A stretch of 39,146 nucleotides of DNA from an uncultured Planctomycetaceae bacterium (GCA_903924405.1 CAIYBH010000429.1:1-39146); one strand, 5' to 3'; positions 27,926-37,237 are shown, counted from the first letter of the stretch. Notes: generated by a model not told the origin, from the sequence alone. Numbers and translations: made by a program.

Positions 27926-28615
27926 TTATTTGTCCTGTTTCGACTGATCTCGGCTATCCCAGAGGATTGCGGCCAGTGGAACAGCCATGATGGCTCCCAG
28001 TACAGGCGCTGTCAGATAGATCCAGAGGCCGCGGAGCTGACCGGAAACCACTGCGGGTGCCAGCGAACGTGCCGGGTTCATCGATGCACCACATATCGGT
28101 CCGGCAAACATAGCTTCAAGTGCGATCAGAGCCCCGATGGCAATCGCTGCGATGATCCGTTTCTCCCCGAACTCGGGCCGAAGACTGAAGACCATCATCA
28201 TCAGGATCAGTGTCAGCACGGCCTCCATGATAAACGACTGCAGGGCAGACCCTGATGGCTGAGTCGCGCCAAGGCTGGACTGATCGGGGAACAGTAGTCG
28301 CAGCAGCAGGCTGGCACAAAACGCACCCAGGACCTGCGCACTGCAGTAGGGCAGCACCAGACGTCGCTCGAATCGCCCCGACAGGGTCAGAGCAAGTGTC
28401 ACAGCTGGATTCAGGTGCGCTCCTGAAACTTCGCCAACGGTGAAAATCATGCACAGCACAATCAGTCCGAAGGTCAGGGCAATCCCGGCGTGTGAAATGG
28501 CACCACCGCTGACATTGTTGGCGACAATTGCGCCAGTCCCGGTGAATACGAGGGCAAACGTACCAAACCACTCTGCCACGAATTTCTGCCTGGTTGTCGG
28601 CGTTATGCTTCGCAT
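27926..28615 (-). CDS. aqpS: Aquaglyceroporin (MIP channel), AqpS-like arsenite channel
   Basis: This 229-residue membrane channel of the major intrinsic protein family has six predicted helices and two half-helices. Both NPA boxes are intact: GAHLNPAVT (N69-P70-A71) and GASMNPARS (N180-P181-A182), with R183 of the selectivity filter. MIP channels pass glycerol and neutral metalloid hydroxides such as As(OH)3. In Sinorhizobium meliloti, AqpS replaces the arsenite pump in an arsR-aqpS-arsC operon; the same order is found here, so arsenite efflux down its gradient is the likely role. The start ATG 28615 has GGGAG upstream and overlaps the end of arsR by 13 bases, indicating coupled translation. 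No ArsB or Acr3 pump is nearby. Confidence 0.9.
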   Translation of the reverse strand: MRSITPTTRQKFVAEWFGTFALVFTGTGAIVANNVSGGAISHAGIALTFGLIVLCMIFTVGEVSGAHLNPAVTLALTLSGRFERRLVLPYCSAQVLGAFCASLLLRLLFPDQSSLGATQPSGSALQSFIMEAVLTLILMMMVFSLRPEFGEKRIIAAIAIGALIALEAMFAGPICGASMNPARSLAPAVVSGQLRGLWIYLTAPVLGAIMAVPLAAILWDSRDQSKQDK

Positions 28616-28992
28616 TCAGAATCTCCCTGTCGCCGACGCACTGAAACTTCCTTCATCAGACAGAATCCCTGCTCCAGCAGCGATCGCACACACACATCAA
28701 TGACGCGGTAATAAACCAGATTGCCCTCGCGTCGCGCGGCGACAATTCCGAGATCTGCGAGTCGCTGAATCTGATTGGAAACGGCCTGAGCCTTCATTCC
28801 GACCGTTGCCGCCAGCTCGGTCACACACAGTTCGTCAGCGCGAATCAGGGCATGCAGGATCCGAATGCGCGTCTCGCTGGCCAGCACTTTGAAGACCGAG
28901 GCCATACCTGCAGCCTGGACCGGATTGAGCAGTCGCTGTTGTCGCAGTGACGTCAATGATGAGCAGCCGGCAGTGGCGGAAGGCCGAACCAT
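28603..28992 (-). CDS. arsR: ArsR/SmtB-family transcriptional repressor
   Basis: This 129-residue winged-helix protein carries the family core FKVLASETRIRILHAL, the ELCVTELAATVG segment, the recognition helix AVSNQIQRLADLG and the wing RREGNLVYYRV. Members leave DNA when metals or As(III) bind. The classical CxC of ArsR is reduced to C56 in ELCV; other cysteines are C10, C101, C111 and C127, so a different site, perhaps using the C-terminal cysteines, may sense As(III). It is first in the operon arsR-aqpS-arsC. The ATG at 28992 is used; a shorter start at M30 (28905) would give a more typical length. A perfect palindrome at 29104-29129 is its likely operator (inference). Confidence 0.88.
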   Translation of the reverse strand: MVRPSATAGCSSLTSLRQQRLLNPVQAAGMASVFKVLASETRIRILHALIRADELCVTELAATVGMKAQAVSNQIQRLADLGIVAARREGNLVYYRVIDVCVRSLLEQGFCLMKEVSVRRRQGDSECEA

Positions 28993-29339
28993 GGAGAATC
29001 CGAAACAGTCCTGGAAGCAGACATCAGCGGTGCTGGAGACGAGGGCCGGCGACCAATGATCTCCGGATCAGCCGCGGGCTTCACCCACAGCACTCTCCTA
29101 CTATTACACAATTCCACCACATTGTGTAACACCTGTCCAGCGTCCACAAATTGTTTTCGGAGTTGTCTGTCAGGCAGGTGATCATTTTTCCGGAAGCCTG
29201 CCACGCGTCCCTGAATTCGTTACACTGCCAGAGGACCAACCTGTTGCCGCCTCTGTGCAGACTTGCCCGGCCCCGGACGCAAGAGCGGTAGCGGCGGACG
29301 AAAACCGGCAGTCCGACTTTTTCCTGAATGGGGACCTGA
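28993..29339. other. Divergent intergenic region between arsR and MFS transporter
   Basis: About 347 bases containing the palindrome at 29104-29129 (separate entry). No gene is supported. A minus-strand frame of 83 codons (28953-29204) overlaps the arsR start and has no family features. Confidence 0.6.
29104..29129. promoter_or_regulatory. Perfect inverted repeat, candidate ArsR operator
   Basis: TTACACAAT (29104-29112) and ATTGTGTAA (29121-29129) form a perfect nine-base inverted repeat around eight bases. It is AT-rich in a GC-rich setting and lies 112 bases upstream of arsR and 211 bases before the divergent MFS gene. Read on the minus strand, TTACAC and TAATAG are spaced by 17 bases within and next to it, but both match promoter consensus poorly. 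Operators of ArsR/SmtB proteins are usually such AT-rich dyads. Binding is inferred, not shown. Confidence 0.6.
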
Positions 29340-30638
29340 ATGAGCAGCTCGAGTAAATCCAGCCCTGCCGGCACGGACGGGGAATCCGGCGCGACAGGAA
29401 CCGGCCTGTCTTCCGGCGATCGCTTAAGCAGCTACGCGTGGCTGGTTGTCGTGTTGTTGTTTCCGGTCGCTCTGCTGAACTATCTGGATCGCCAGATGCT
29501 GGCGGCGATGAAAACGTCGATGGTCAACGACATCCCCCACATCAACACGCAGGCCAACTGGGGAATCGTGCTGGGTTCTTTCAAATGGGTTTACGCACTG
29601 CTCAGTCCGTTTGGAGGGTACGTGGCGGATCGCTTCAGCCGACGTCATGTCATCGGGCTCAGTCTGCTGGTCTGGTCGGCGGTCACGTGGTTTACGGCCT
29701 ATGTCGAATCCTATGAGCAGTTGTTGTTCATGCGAGCTCTGATGGGTGTCAGCGAGGCCTTTTACATTCCGGCAGCACTGGCGCTGATCACGGACTATCA
29801 TGTCGGTCAGACCCGATCGCGAGCAGTTGGAATTCATCAGGCGGGCATTTACACCGGACTGATCCTCGGAGGATTTGCCGGTTATGTCGCAGAAGCTCCG
29901 ACACTGGGGTGGCGGTTTGCGTTTTCCGCCTGCGGCATCGCCGGTGTGCTCTATGCCTTCCCGCTGCTGCTGGTTCTTCGAAATCAGGTCGTGGGAGTGC
30001 GTCCGAAATCATTCAGTCCATTGCAGTCGGTATCAGCGTTGCTGGGCAATCGCAACTATTTACTGCTGGTTTTGTACTTCACTCTGCCGGCGATTGCCGG
30101 CTGGGTGGTGAAGGACTGGATGCCTGACATTCTGAAGGAAAAGTTCCAGCTGGGACAGGGGCGTGCCGGACTGGTGGCCACGTTTGTGCATCCGGCATCG
30201 ATTCTGGGTGCCGCACTTGGCGGGTTTCTGGCGGATCGCTGGATGCGACGCACCGCCCGGGCGCGGATTCTGGTCAGTGCTTTTGGCATGGCCATGTTTC
30301 TTCCCGCGTTGTTCTCCGTTGGCAATGCGCCCACAGCGCAGGTCGCGGTGCTCGGCCTGATTCTGTTCGGGGTAGGCTGGGGATTTTTTGACTGCAACAA
30401 CATGCCTATTCTGTGTCAGATTACGCGTCCGGAACTGCGTGCGACCGGCTATGGGATCATGAATCTTGTCAGTATCAGCTGCGGCGGCTTCGGCGACTGG
30501 GGCTTCGGTTATCTGCGCGATCATGATGTGCCATTGAACCTGATCTTTGGCGCCTTCGCGCTGGTCGCCGGACTCTCCATTCTGGTTGTTCTGCTGATTC
30601 AACCTCAGCCCCCGGAAGAGATCTGTGAACAGGTCTGA
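29340..30638 (+). CDS. MFS transporter, anion:cation symporter-like
   Basis: This 432-residue inner-membrane protein has about 12 helices and a Ser/Gly-rich N-terminal tail of about 30 residues. The first helix ends in LLNYLDRQMLAAM, the NYxDR signature seen in ACS-family and related MFS carriers of organic anions such as hexuronates. The loop between helices 2 and 3 carries the MFS motif GYVADRFSRRHVIG, and a second copy GGFLADRWMRRTARA lies between helices 8 and 9. The substrate is unknown. It starts at ATG 29340 with GGGGA upstream and overlaps the next gene by 14 bases, so it belongs to the glycosyltransferase/AsmA run. It shares its upstream region with arsR. Confidence 0.9.
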   Translation: MSSSSKSSPAGTDGESGATGTGLSSGDRLSSYAWLVVVLLFPVALLNYLDRQMLAAMKTSMVNDIPHINTQANWGIVLGSFKWVYALLSPFGGYVADRFSRRHVIGLSLLVWSAVTWFTAYVESYEQLLFMRALMGVSEAFYIPAALALITDYHVGQTRSRAVGIHQAGIYTGLILGGFAGYVAEAPTLGWRFAFSACGIAGVLYAFPLLLVLRNQVVGVRPKSFSPLQSVSALLGNRNYLLLVLYFTLPAIAGWVVKDWMPDILKEKFQLGQGRAGLVATFVHPASILGAALGGFLADRWMRRTARARILVSAFGMAMFLPALFSVGNAPTAQVAVLGLILFGVGWGFFDCNNMPILCQITRPELRATGYGIMNLVSISCGGFGDWGFGYLRDHDVPLNLIFGAFALVAGLSILVVLLIQPQPPEEICEQV

Positions 30639-32052
30639 GCTGCCAACACCGAATGCACAGCGGCATGCACATTTGCCTGTTCCGCCAGCGGTGCCCGTGG
30701 CCACCAACCCTGCTGCGCGACGACCGGAGCGAAACTGGCAACTGCTGGTCGCGGGCCTGCTCCTGCTGGCGCTGGGAGTCCGCATGGCGGCGGCACTGGT
30801 GATCGATCAGCAGGTGACAGCAGCGGGCCGGAAATTCCTGATTGAGGGCGATGCCAACGGCTATTGGGAACTGGGGCAGAAGCTCGCCAGTGGTGGCGAA
30901 TACGCCATTCACTCCCCACCGCGCCGCATCCTCAGAACACCTGGTTTTCCACTGTTGCTTGCCGTATCGATCCGGATTTTCGGTGACAGCATCTTCGCCG
31001 CATCACTGCTGCTCGCTGCACTTGGAACGGTGTGCTGCTGGCTGACCTGGCTCTTCGCAAGGGGTCTCTTCGGCCGTGGCGTGGCCGTCTTCACGCTGCT
31101 GCTGACCGCGATTTCGCCTCTGCAGGTGGGCAGCAATGTCCAGATTCTGTCCGAGACGTGGTTCACGTTCTGGGTCCTGCTCAGCCTGTGGACGCTCCGG
31201 CCATTTCTCCCGGACCTGACATCTGGCGATTCTTCACCATTATCTCCATCCTCGCCAGAAAGTCCGGCAATCGAAAACCGCCCCCCGCCGCTGTGGTGGG
31301 CCTTCCGGGCCGGCCTGGTGACAGGCTTCGGTGTGCTCGTTCGACCGGGCTGGATCTTATGGCCGCTGCTGGCCTGCGGCTTGTTAATCCTGTCACCTCG
31401 AGTGCCGCGTCGTTCCCGTCGTCTGTTGATGAGTGGCGTCGTGTGTCTCGGCTGCTGGGGCATGCTGCTGCCGTGGGCTCTGCGAAATGCCTCGGTCTGC
31501 GGTCACATGGTCTACACGTCACTCTGGTCGGGGCCAAGTCTCTACGATGGGCTCAACCAACATGCCACGGGAGCCAGTGATATGCGATTTCTGGATCAGG
31601 AAGCCCTGTACAGCCGCTTTTCAGAATACGAGGTGAACGAGCAGTACAAGCGGCGTGCATGGCAGTTTGCCATTCAGAATCCGGAGCGAGTGTTCTGGCT
31701 GGCGCTGGCGAAAATGGCTCGATATTTGAGTCCTGGGCTGCAGGCTTCCGGGTTTTCCGGAGGGTATTTCTCTCTAATCTGCTGGATTTGGTACGGATTT
31801 TTCTGGACATTCGTGTTCACTGGCGTTCTGAGACTTCGGCGGCACCTCTTTCCCCTCGCGCTGCTGGCGTCACCTTTTCTGCTGTTTTTGCTGGTTCATA
31901 TGGTATTTGTGGGCTCCGTCCGATATCGTTTGCCTGCGGAATTCCCGCTTTCGGTGATTGCTGCTTATGGAATGGCATCAATTCTGCACCGCTGGTGGGG
32001 AAAGCAAACCGACTGCCACACAATCAATGCGGGCTCCATGTCGCCGGATTGA
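30625..32052 (+). CDS. GT-C membrane glycosyltransferase (GT39/ArnT-like)
   Basis: This 475-residue polytopic protein has about ten helices. After a Pro-rich N-terminus and helix 1 (LLVAGLLLLALGVRMAAAL), the first extracytoplasmic loop has EGDANGYWELGQKLASGGEY and RTPGFPLLLA, the pattern of the PMT/ArnT-like GT-C class that moves a sugar from a polyprenyl-phosphate carrier to a protein or lipid. The acidic residue in GDANGYWE fits the usual catalytic position. The acceptor and sugar are unknown. The start is GTG 30625 with GGAAGAG upstream (30614-30620), overlapping the MFS gene by 14 bases. The AsmA-like gene follows after 30 bases, so these genes are probably co-transcribed. Confidence 0.85.
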   Translation: MNRSELPTPNAQRHAHLPVPPAVPVATNPAARRPERNWQLLVAGLLLLALGVRMAAALVIDQQVTAAGRKFLIEGDANGYWELGQKLASGGEYAIHSPPRRILRTPGFPLLLAVSIRIFGDSIFAASLLLAALGTVCCWLTWLFARGLFGRGVAVFTLLLTAISPLQVGSNVQILSETWFTFWVLLSLWTLRPFLPDLTSGDSSPLSPSSPESPAIENRPPPLWWAFRAGLVTGFGVLVRPGWILWPLLACGLLILSPRVPRRSRRLLMSGVVCLGCWGMLLPWALRNASVCGHMVYTSLWSGPSLYDGLNQHATGASDMRFLDQEALYSRFSEYEVNEQYKRRAWQFAIQNPERVFWLALAKMARYLSPGLQASGFSGGYFSLICWIWYGFFWTFVFTGVLRLRRHLFPLALLASPFLLFLLVHMVFVGSVRYRLPAEFPLSVIAAYGMASILHRWWGKQTDCHTINAGSMSPD

Positions 32053-32082
32053 AGGGCAGGGCTGGGTTTTCGGCAGGGATGC

Positions 32083-35000
32083 ATGAACGTCTTTTCAGTC
32101 CTCAGATGGATGCTGGTCCTCGTTGCAGCAGCGGTGGTCACCGCGTGCGCCGGGGGCGTGTATGTCTGGAGCCGCTGGGACGGACTGATTCGCGGCCAAC
32201 TGGCACAGGTTTTCGACCGGCAAGCCCCGGACCTGTTGCTGCATGTCGACGAGATACACCTGCACGGCACGTCTTCACTGCAGCTTCAGGGTGTCGAAAT
32301 ACGCGACCGAGCCAGTTCTGAATTGCTGCTGCGGATCGGTCGCATGAACGCCACAGTGGATGAGGCACAGCTGGTAGAGCGTCAGGCGATGCTGATTCGT
32401 CGTCTGGAACTTCAGGATGTGGAACTCCTGCTCCGCCGCACAACCTCGGGACGCTGGAACTGGCAGGACTACGAATTCCATCGGGACGAAACGGCCATTT
32501 TTATTCCTCCCGTGGTCACCGTGGCCGATTTGCGTGCCCGCGTGGTGCTGGAGCATGGGGAGCACGTGGAGCCCGCGGAATTGCAGCTGCGTGTTCCCGA
32601 GTTTCAGGCCGTTCCCGGTTCCGGTACGCTGTACGATTTCCTCGGTGACCTCGTACTGCCCGGCGCGGGAACGTTATCACTTCGTGGCGGCTGCAATCTG
32701 AAAAATCGAACATGGTCGATCGCTGGACGCGTCCGCGATGTCACGGCGGATCAGAGTCTGATTGACCTCGCTCGATCAACGACTCCCCAGTTCACCCGGA
32801 AGCTTGGGGAAATAGAAGAGGCACTCACCCGGGTTCTGCCAAAACCACCTGCGGAACAGGTGCAAACGCTTCCGAATGCCTCGGGGACACTCAGCCTCGG
32901 GACAGGGCATGCAGCGCCTCGCTTCGTGGGACTGCTTGACGTCGACTTTCACGCTCAGCGAAAGGCCGACGCCGAGGTCCCGGATCTGCAGCTGAAGGTG
33001 GATATTCGTAATGGCAATCTGTCCTGTGCCGCCTTGCCGTTTCGTTTTAATGGAATTGAAGCCACACTGTTTTTCGACAATCGGAATGTGATCGCTCGTC
33101 TGAAAAGTGCACGGGATGGCGAAACGCTCGTTTCCGGCCATTTTCAGATGCAACTCGGCGAGAATGCAGAGGCCCCCGAGGCCTCCGTACATGTCGAGAA
33201 CTTTCCGATCACCATGCAGCTCAAACCACTGCTGCCACCAAAGACTCAGCGTTTTCTGGATCATTTTCAGCCGGGTGGACGGATCACAGGCGACGCCAGG
33301 CTCCGCCGGTATCCGTCCGGAAAGTGGCTGCCCACATCCGTCACTGGTGTATCGCGCGATGGCAGTATGCAGTTTCATCGTTTCCGACAGACGGTGACGG
33401 CGATTACCGCAGAGCTGAAACAGCGTCCACTGGACAGCAGAGCCACCTCCATGGCGGATGTTGTCTTTGACGTGAACGCCACGGGTAAAGTGGGCACGGA
33501 ACCAGTTACAGCCGTTGGCTGGCTTCGTAATCCGGGCGCTGAGATGGAACTTCGGTTCGACGTTCAGACTGACAACCTGCCGCTCGATACAAGATTTCGC
33601 GATGCGTTGGACGAGCAGGGGCGCAAGGTAATTGAGTCGCTGAATCTGACGGGGTTTGCGCGAGCAGATCTGGCCTGCTATCGGGCTCCCGGACTGGATC
33701 AGCCTACGGACATTGTTTTGAAGGGCAACGTACGTGACAGCCGCCTGCGATTTCGTGGCTTTCCCTACGACATTGAAAAGCTCAGCGGCGAAGTTGAGTT
33801 TCAGTCGAAGCAGAAGACATGGACCTTTACCAACCTGCAGGGCTGGCATGGTGAGGGCGAGATTACAGGAAGTGGTAAGTTTCGCGGCCTGCCGGCCCCC
33901 GGTGTCCTCGATCTAACCGTGACCGCCCGCGGCGCGGCGCTCGACGCTGACCTGTTCAACTCACTCAACCCCGCATCACGTTCCATCTGGACTGTTGTCA
34001 ATCCTGAAGGACGTGTGAACCTGACGACGGCCATCTCCTGGACCGCTCTGCCCGGACGCAAGCCGATCGTGCGGCTGCAGGATGCTCAGGTCTATGACGC
34101 GGTCATCTGTCCACGACCATTTCCCTATCGCATGAAAATTCAGACGGCGACACTGAGTTTTGATCCGAATGATCCGCGGGCCGCGGGCCGTCAGCACTGT
34201 GAGATCCACTCGCTGCGTGCGGAACATGAGGGATCTCCCATCACTGCAGGTGGCTGGGCGGAAGTCGGAGCGGACGGAGAGTGGCAGGTGCATCTGAACA
34301 ACGTCAATGCCATCGACCTGCGCCCTGACGATCAACTCCGCGCTGCGCTCCCCGGCAGTTGGCGGGAAACCCTGTCTCGACTCGCGCCCGAGGGCACTAT
34401 TTCGCTCGAATCCTCAGAGATGGATTTCCGTGGAATGGCGGACAATTCGGTAGCCCCCACCGCCGCCTGGCGCATGAACTGCCGCCTGAAGGACTGCCGC
34501 ATTTCTGCCGGACTTGACCTGAGCGGAATTTCCGGCCTTGTCAAAGCCAATGGGTCATGGGACGGTCATCAGCTGATCAACGAAGGTGACCTGCGGCTGG
34601 ATCGAACGGAAGTGCTGGGAATGAATATCGGGGGCATTCGTGGCCCCTGGCTGATGACGGATGATGAACTGGTGCTGGGAAATCGCGATGTGATCCTCGG
34701 GCGAGTCAAACCAGCCGAGATTCCCACGACACAGCGCATCCAGGCTCAGGCCTTCGGCGGTGTGCTGGAAATGGACGGTCTTGTCGATTTGACCGCAGGC
34801 AGCAGTTATCGTTTTTTTGCAGAGCTGAAAAATGCCCTTCTCGAAGACTACGCCCGACAACATGCCCCGGAACAATCCAGTCTGCAGGGAGTCGTCAATT
34901 CGTGGATTTTTGTGACCGGAGATGGCAACACGCCCCGAAATCTGAAGGGCAAGGGTCAGGTCCAGATTCACCCCGCCGCTTTGTACGAAGTCCCCGTTGT

Positions 35001-35457
35001 TCTCGAATTGCTGTCCGCCATGTCTCGACTGAATTTCACTGTCTCCAATCGAACGGCTTTCAATTACGCCCTTGTTTCCTTTGACATCCACGACGAAGCA
35101 TTCTGGTTTGATCCCATCGACCTGATTGGCGACGCGCTCTCGCTGCGCGGGCGCGGTCGTATCGGCTTCGACAGTGATGTGGTCATGGACTTTTATTCCC
35201 GACCGGCTCAAAGCCGTTCCCCGCAGAACCTGATCGGCAATATGCTGATGTCCAGCGCTACACAATGGGTCACCGTACAGGTGCGAGGAACAACAAATCG
35301 CCCCCAGACCACCGTCAGCACGCGGCCTCAGATGGACGAAAACCTGCGACAATTGCTGAGTACTTTCGAGCCGCGACCGAATGCACCAATCCCGGGACTG
35401 GTCATTCCCCGGGCCTTTGGATTACCCTTCGGGCAGCAGGGCCTGCGACCGCGCTGA
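32083..35457 (+). CDS. AsmA-like protein (AsmA/YhdP superfamily)
   Basis: This 1124-residue protein has one N-terminal membrane helix (about residues 7-29) and a very long, beta-strand-rich extracytoplasmic part of repeating amphipathic strands. The C-terminal block FNYALVSFDIHDEAFWFDPIDLIGD followed at a distance by VTVQVRGTTNRPQTTV is the conserved end of AsmA-type proteins; residues are split here only for brevity. In Gram-negative bacteria large members (TamB, YhdP) bridge the periplasm and carry phospholipids to the outer membrane. A similar lipid-transfer or envelope-assembly role is inferred. ATG 32083 is preceded by AGGGATGC. It lies in a packed run with the GT-C enzyme upstream and a secreted esterase downstream. 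Confidence 0.85.
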   Translation: MNVFSVLRWMLVLVAAAVVTACAGGVYVWSRWDGLIRGQLAQVFDRQAPDLLLHVDEIHLHGTSSLQLQGVEIRDRASSELLLRIGRMNATVDEAQLVERQAMLIRRLELQDVELLLRRTTSGRWNWQDYEFHRDETAIFIPPVVTVADLRARVVLEHGEHVEPAELQLRVPEFQAVPGSGTLYDFLGDLVLPGAGTLSLRGGCNLKNRTWSIAGRVRDVTADQSLIDLARSTTPQFTRKLGEIEEALTRVLPKPPAEQVQTLPNASGTLSLGTGHAAPRFVGLLDVDFHAQRKADAEVPDLQLKVDIRNGNLSCAALPFRFNGIEATLFFDNRNVIARLKSARDGETLVSGHFQMQLGENAEAPEASVHVENFPITMQLKPLLPPKTQRFLDHFQPGGRITGDARLRRYPSGKWLPTSVTGVSRDGSMQFHRFRQTVTAITAELKQRPLDSRATSMADVVFDVNATGKVGTEPVTAVGWLRNPGAEMELRFDVQTDNLPLDTRFRDALDEQGRKVIESLNLTGFARADLACYRAPGLDQPTDIVLKGNVRDSRLRFRGFPYDIEKLSGEVEFQSKQKTWTFTNLQGWHGEGEITGSGKFRGLPAPGVLDLTVTARGAALDADLFNSLNPASRSIWTVVNPEGRVNLTTAISWTALPGRKPIVRLQDAQVYDAVICPRPFPYRMKIQTATLSFDPNDPRAAGRQHCEIHSLRAEHEGSPITAGGWAEVGADGEWQVHLNNVNAIDLRPDDQLRAALPGSWRETLSRLAPEGTISLESSEMDFRGMADNSVAPTAAWRMNCRLKDCRISAGLDLSGISGLVKANGSWDGHQLINEGDLRLDRTEVLGMNIGGIRGPWLMTDDELVLGNRDVILGRVKPAEIPTTQRIQAQAFGGVLEMDGLVDLTAGSSYRFFAELKNALLEDYARQHAPEQSSLQGVVNSWIFVTGDGNTPRNLKGKGQVQIHPAALYEVPVVLELLSAMSRLNFTVSNRTAFNYALVSFDIHDEAFWFDPIDLIGDALSLRGRGRIGFDSDVVMDFYSRPAQSRSPQNLIGNMLMSSATQWVTVQVRGTTNRPQTTVSTRPQMDENLRQLLSTFEPRPNAPIPGLVIPRAFGLPFGQQGLRPR

Positions 35458-35549
35458 TCTGACGCCCGATGAGCGTCTCCCGGGATCACTACTCGCCTAT
35501 CTGCTGTCCTGCAGTGTTTCTAATCCCCTCCTCCACGGAATCTCGTTTC

Positions 35550-37223
35550 ATGCTTCATGATGTCTTCCAGAATCTGACGTTGCTGCTGTTGACGGCAGCC
35601 TGCTGCAGTGTGCTGTCCGACCGGACAATCGCTCAGACGGCCGATCCGGATGCCGCATATGTTCCCGGCCCGGATTCAAACCGTATCGAGGGCGTCCCAC
35701 AGGGAAAACTGACCAGCCATCAGTGGACAAGTTCCATCTTTGAAGGCACCACTCGCGAATACTCCGTCTATGTCCCGGCTCAGTACGATGGAACCCAGCC
35801 AGCCTGCCTGATGGTGTTTCAGGATGGTCATGCGTATCTGGATGAACAGGGGCAATTCCGCACCACTATCGTTATGGACAACCTGATTCACCAGGGTGCG
35901 ATGCCTGTCACCATCGGACTCTTCGTCAACCCGGGACACAGTGGCGGACCGATTCCGGAAAATCGCTGGCGTGCGTCCAATCGTAGTTTCGAATACGACA
36001 CGTTGAGTGATCAGTACGCACGGTTCCTCATGCAGGAACTGGTGCCGCACGTGGAACAATCCATGAAACTGAACTTGTCACGTTCTGCGGCTGATCGCGC
36101 GATCTGCGGCATCTCCAGTGGGGGCATTTGTGCCTTTACCGCTGCCTGGGAGCATCCTGAGTGGTTCAGCAAAGTGCTCAGCCATGTCGGCAGCTTCACC
36201 AATATTCGCGGCGGACACAATTACGAGGCACTCATCCGCAAGACTCCCCCCAAACCGATTCGCGTGTATCTTCAGGACGGCGAAAACGATCTCGACAACG
36301 AACATGGCAACTGGTGGCTGGCCAATCTTCAGATGGAAAAGGCCCTTCGGTTTCGCGGCTACGATCTGCAGTTTGTGGGTGGTATCGGCGGACACAATGG
36401 AAAACACGGCGGCGCGATCCTGCCGGATGCCCTGCGATGGCTCTGGCGCGATCACGTGGCCGGTGCACCAGTCACAGCCAGCGACGCCGTTAAAGCCACA
36501 GACGTCTTTGAGGATCGATCGATTCAATTCACTGGGGGCGAGTACACCGAGGAATCCTTTCACTACCGACTGCTGAAGCCCGAAAGCGTGGAAGCTGGAA
36601 AATCTTATCCCCTCGTCGTGTTTCTGCACGGTGCAGGAGAACGCGGAACAGACAACGAACTGCAACTGCTGTACTTCCCCACACAGATGGCACAGCCGCA
36701 CTGGCGTCAGAGATTTCCCTGCTACATCCTCGCTCCTCAATGCCGAAACGATCGCAAATGGATGGAAGTGGACTGGAGCAGCAACTCCGATCCGGAAATG
36801 CCCGAAACCGCCAGCCCGCAACTGATGGCGGTGATGCAGATGCTGGAAGAAACACTGCGAACCGAACAGATTGATCGCCGCCGCATCTATCTGACCGGAC
36901 TTTCCATGGGCGGTTTCGGCTCCTTCGATCTTGCCACACGGCACCCCGACTTATTCGCCGCGGTGGCTCCAATCTGCGGGGCTGCAGATCCTAACCGTGT
37001 GACAGCGCTTCGAAATGTCCCCCTCTGGATCGTTCACGGCGACCAGGACACTGCCGTTCCTGTGGCACGCAGCCGCAGCGCCTTCGCCGCCCTGCAGGCC
37101 GCCGGTGGCAGCCCCGTCTACGTGGAACTGCCCGGTGTCGGTCACAATTCGTGGACTCCCGGCTACACCGACAATGACGGTTTGATCCCCTGGATGTTCC
37201 GCCAGCAACGACCGGAACACTGA
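35550..37223 (+). CDS. Secreted two-domain alpha/beta-hydrolase (Fes-like esterase plus PHB-depolymerase-like domain)
   Basis: This protein of 557 residues has a signal peptide (hydrophobic LTLLLLTAACCSVL, likely cut after TIA) and two alpha/beta-hydrolase domains. The first resembles enterochelin/feruloyl esterases: nucleophile in GISSGG, acid in LQDGENDLD, histidine in GGHNGKHGG. The second resembles dienelactone hydrolases and PHB-depolymerase-like esterases: FLHGAGERG oxyanion strand, nucleophile in GLSMGG, acid in HGDQD, histidine in GVGHNSW. Both catalytic triads look complete, so both domains may be active. Such proteins are common in polysaccharide-degrading Planctomycetota, where they cut acyl esters from plant or algal glycans (inference). 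ATG 35550 gives the signal peptide at the N-terminus; an in-frame ATG at 35469 would add 27 residues. Confidence 0.87.
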   Translation: MLHDVFQNLTLLLLTAACCSVLSDRTIAQTADPDAAYVPGPDSNRIEGVPQGKLTSHQWTSSIFEGTTREYSVYVPAQYDGTQPACLMVFQDGHAYLDEQGQFRTTIVMDNLIHQGAMPVTIGLFVNPGHSGGPIPENRWRASNRSFEYDTLSDQYARFLMQELVPHVEQSMKLNLSRSAADRAICGISSGGICAFTAAWEHPEWFSKVLSHVGSFTNIRGGHNYEALIRKTPPKPIRVYLQDGENDLDNEHGNWWLANLQMEKALRFRGYDLQFVGGIGGHNGKHGGAILPDALRWLWRDHVAGAPVTASDAVKATDVFEDRSIQFTGGEYTEESFHYRLLKPESVEAGKSYPLVVFLHGAGERGTDNELQLLYFPTQMAQPHWRQRFPCYILAPQCRNDRKWMEVDWSSNSDPEMPETASPQLMAVMQMLEETLRTEQIDRRRIYLTGLSMGGFGSFDLATRHPDLFAAVAPICGAADPNRVTALRNVPLWIVHGDQDTAVPVARSRSAFAALQAAGGSPVYVELPGVGHNSWTPGYTDNDGLIPWMFRQQRPEH

Positions 37224-37237
37224 CGCGCGTTCGTTAC

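Noticed and set aside
32776..33849. 357-codon minus-strand frame inside the AsmA-like gene
   Set aside because: Antisense shadow; the plus-strand protein has a family-typical N-terminus and C-terminal block.
36078..36944. 288-codon minus-strand frame inside the esterase gene
   Set aside because: Antisense of two complete catalytic-triad domains.
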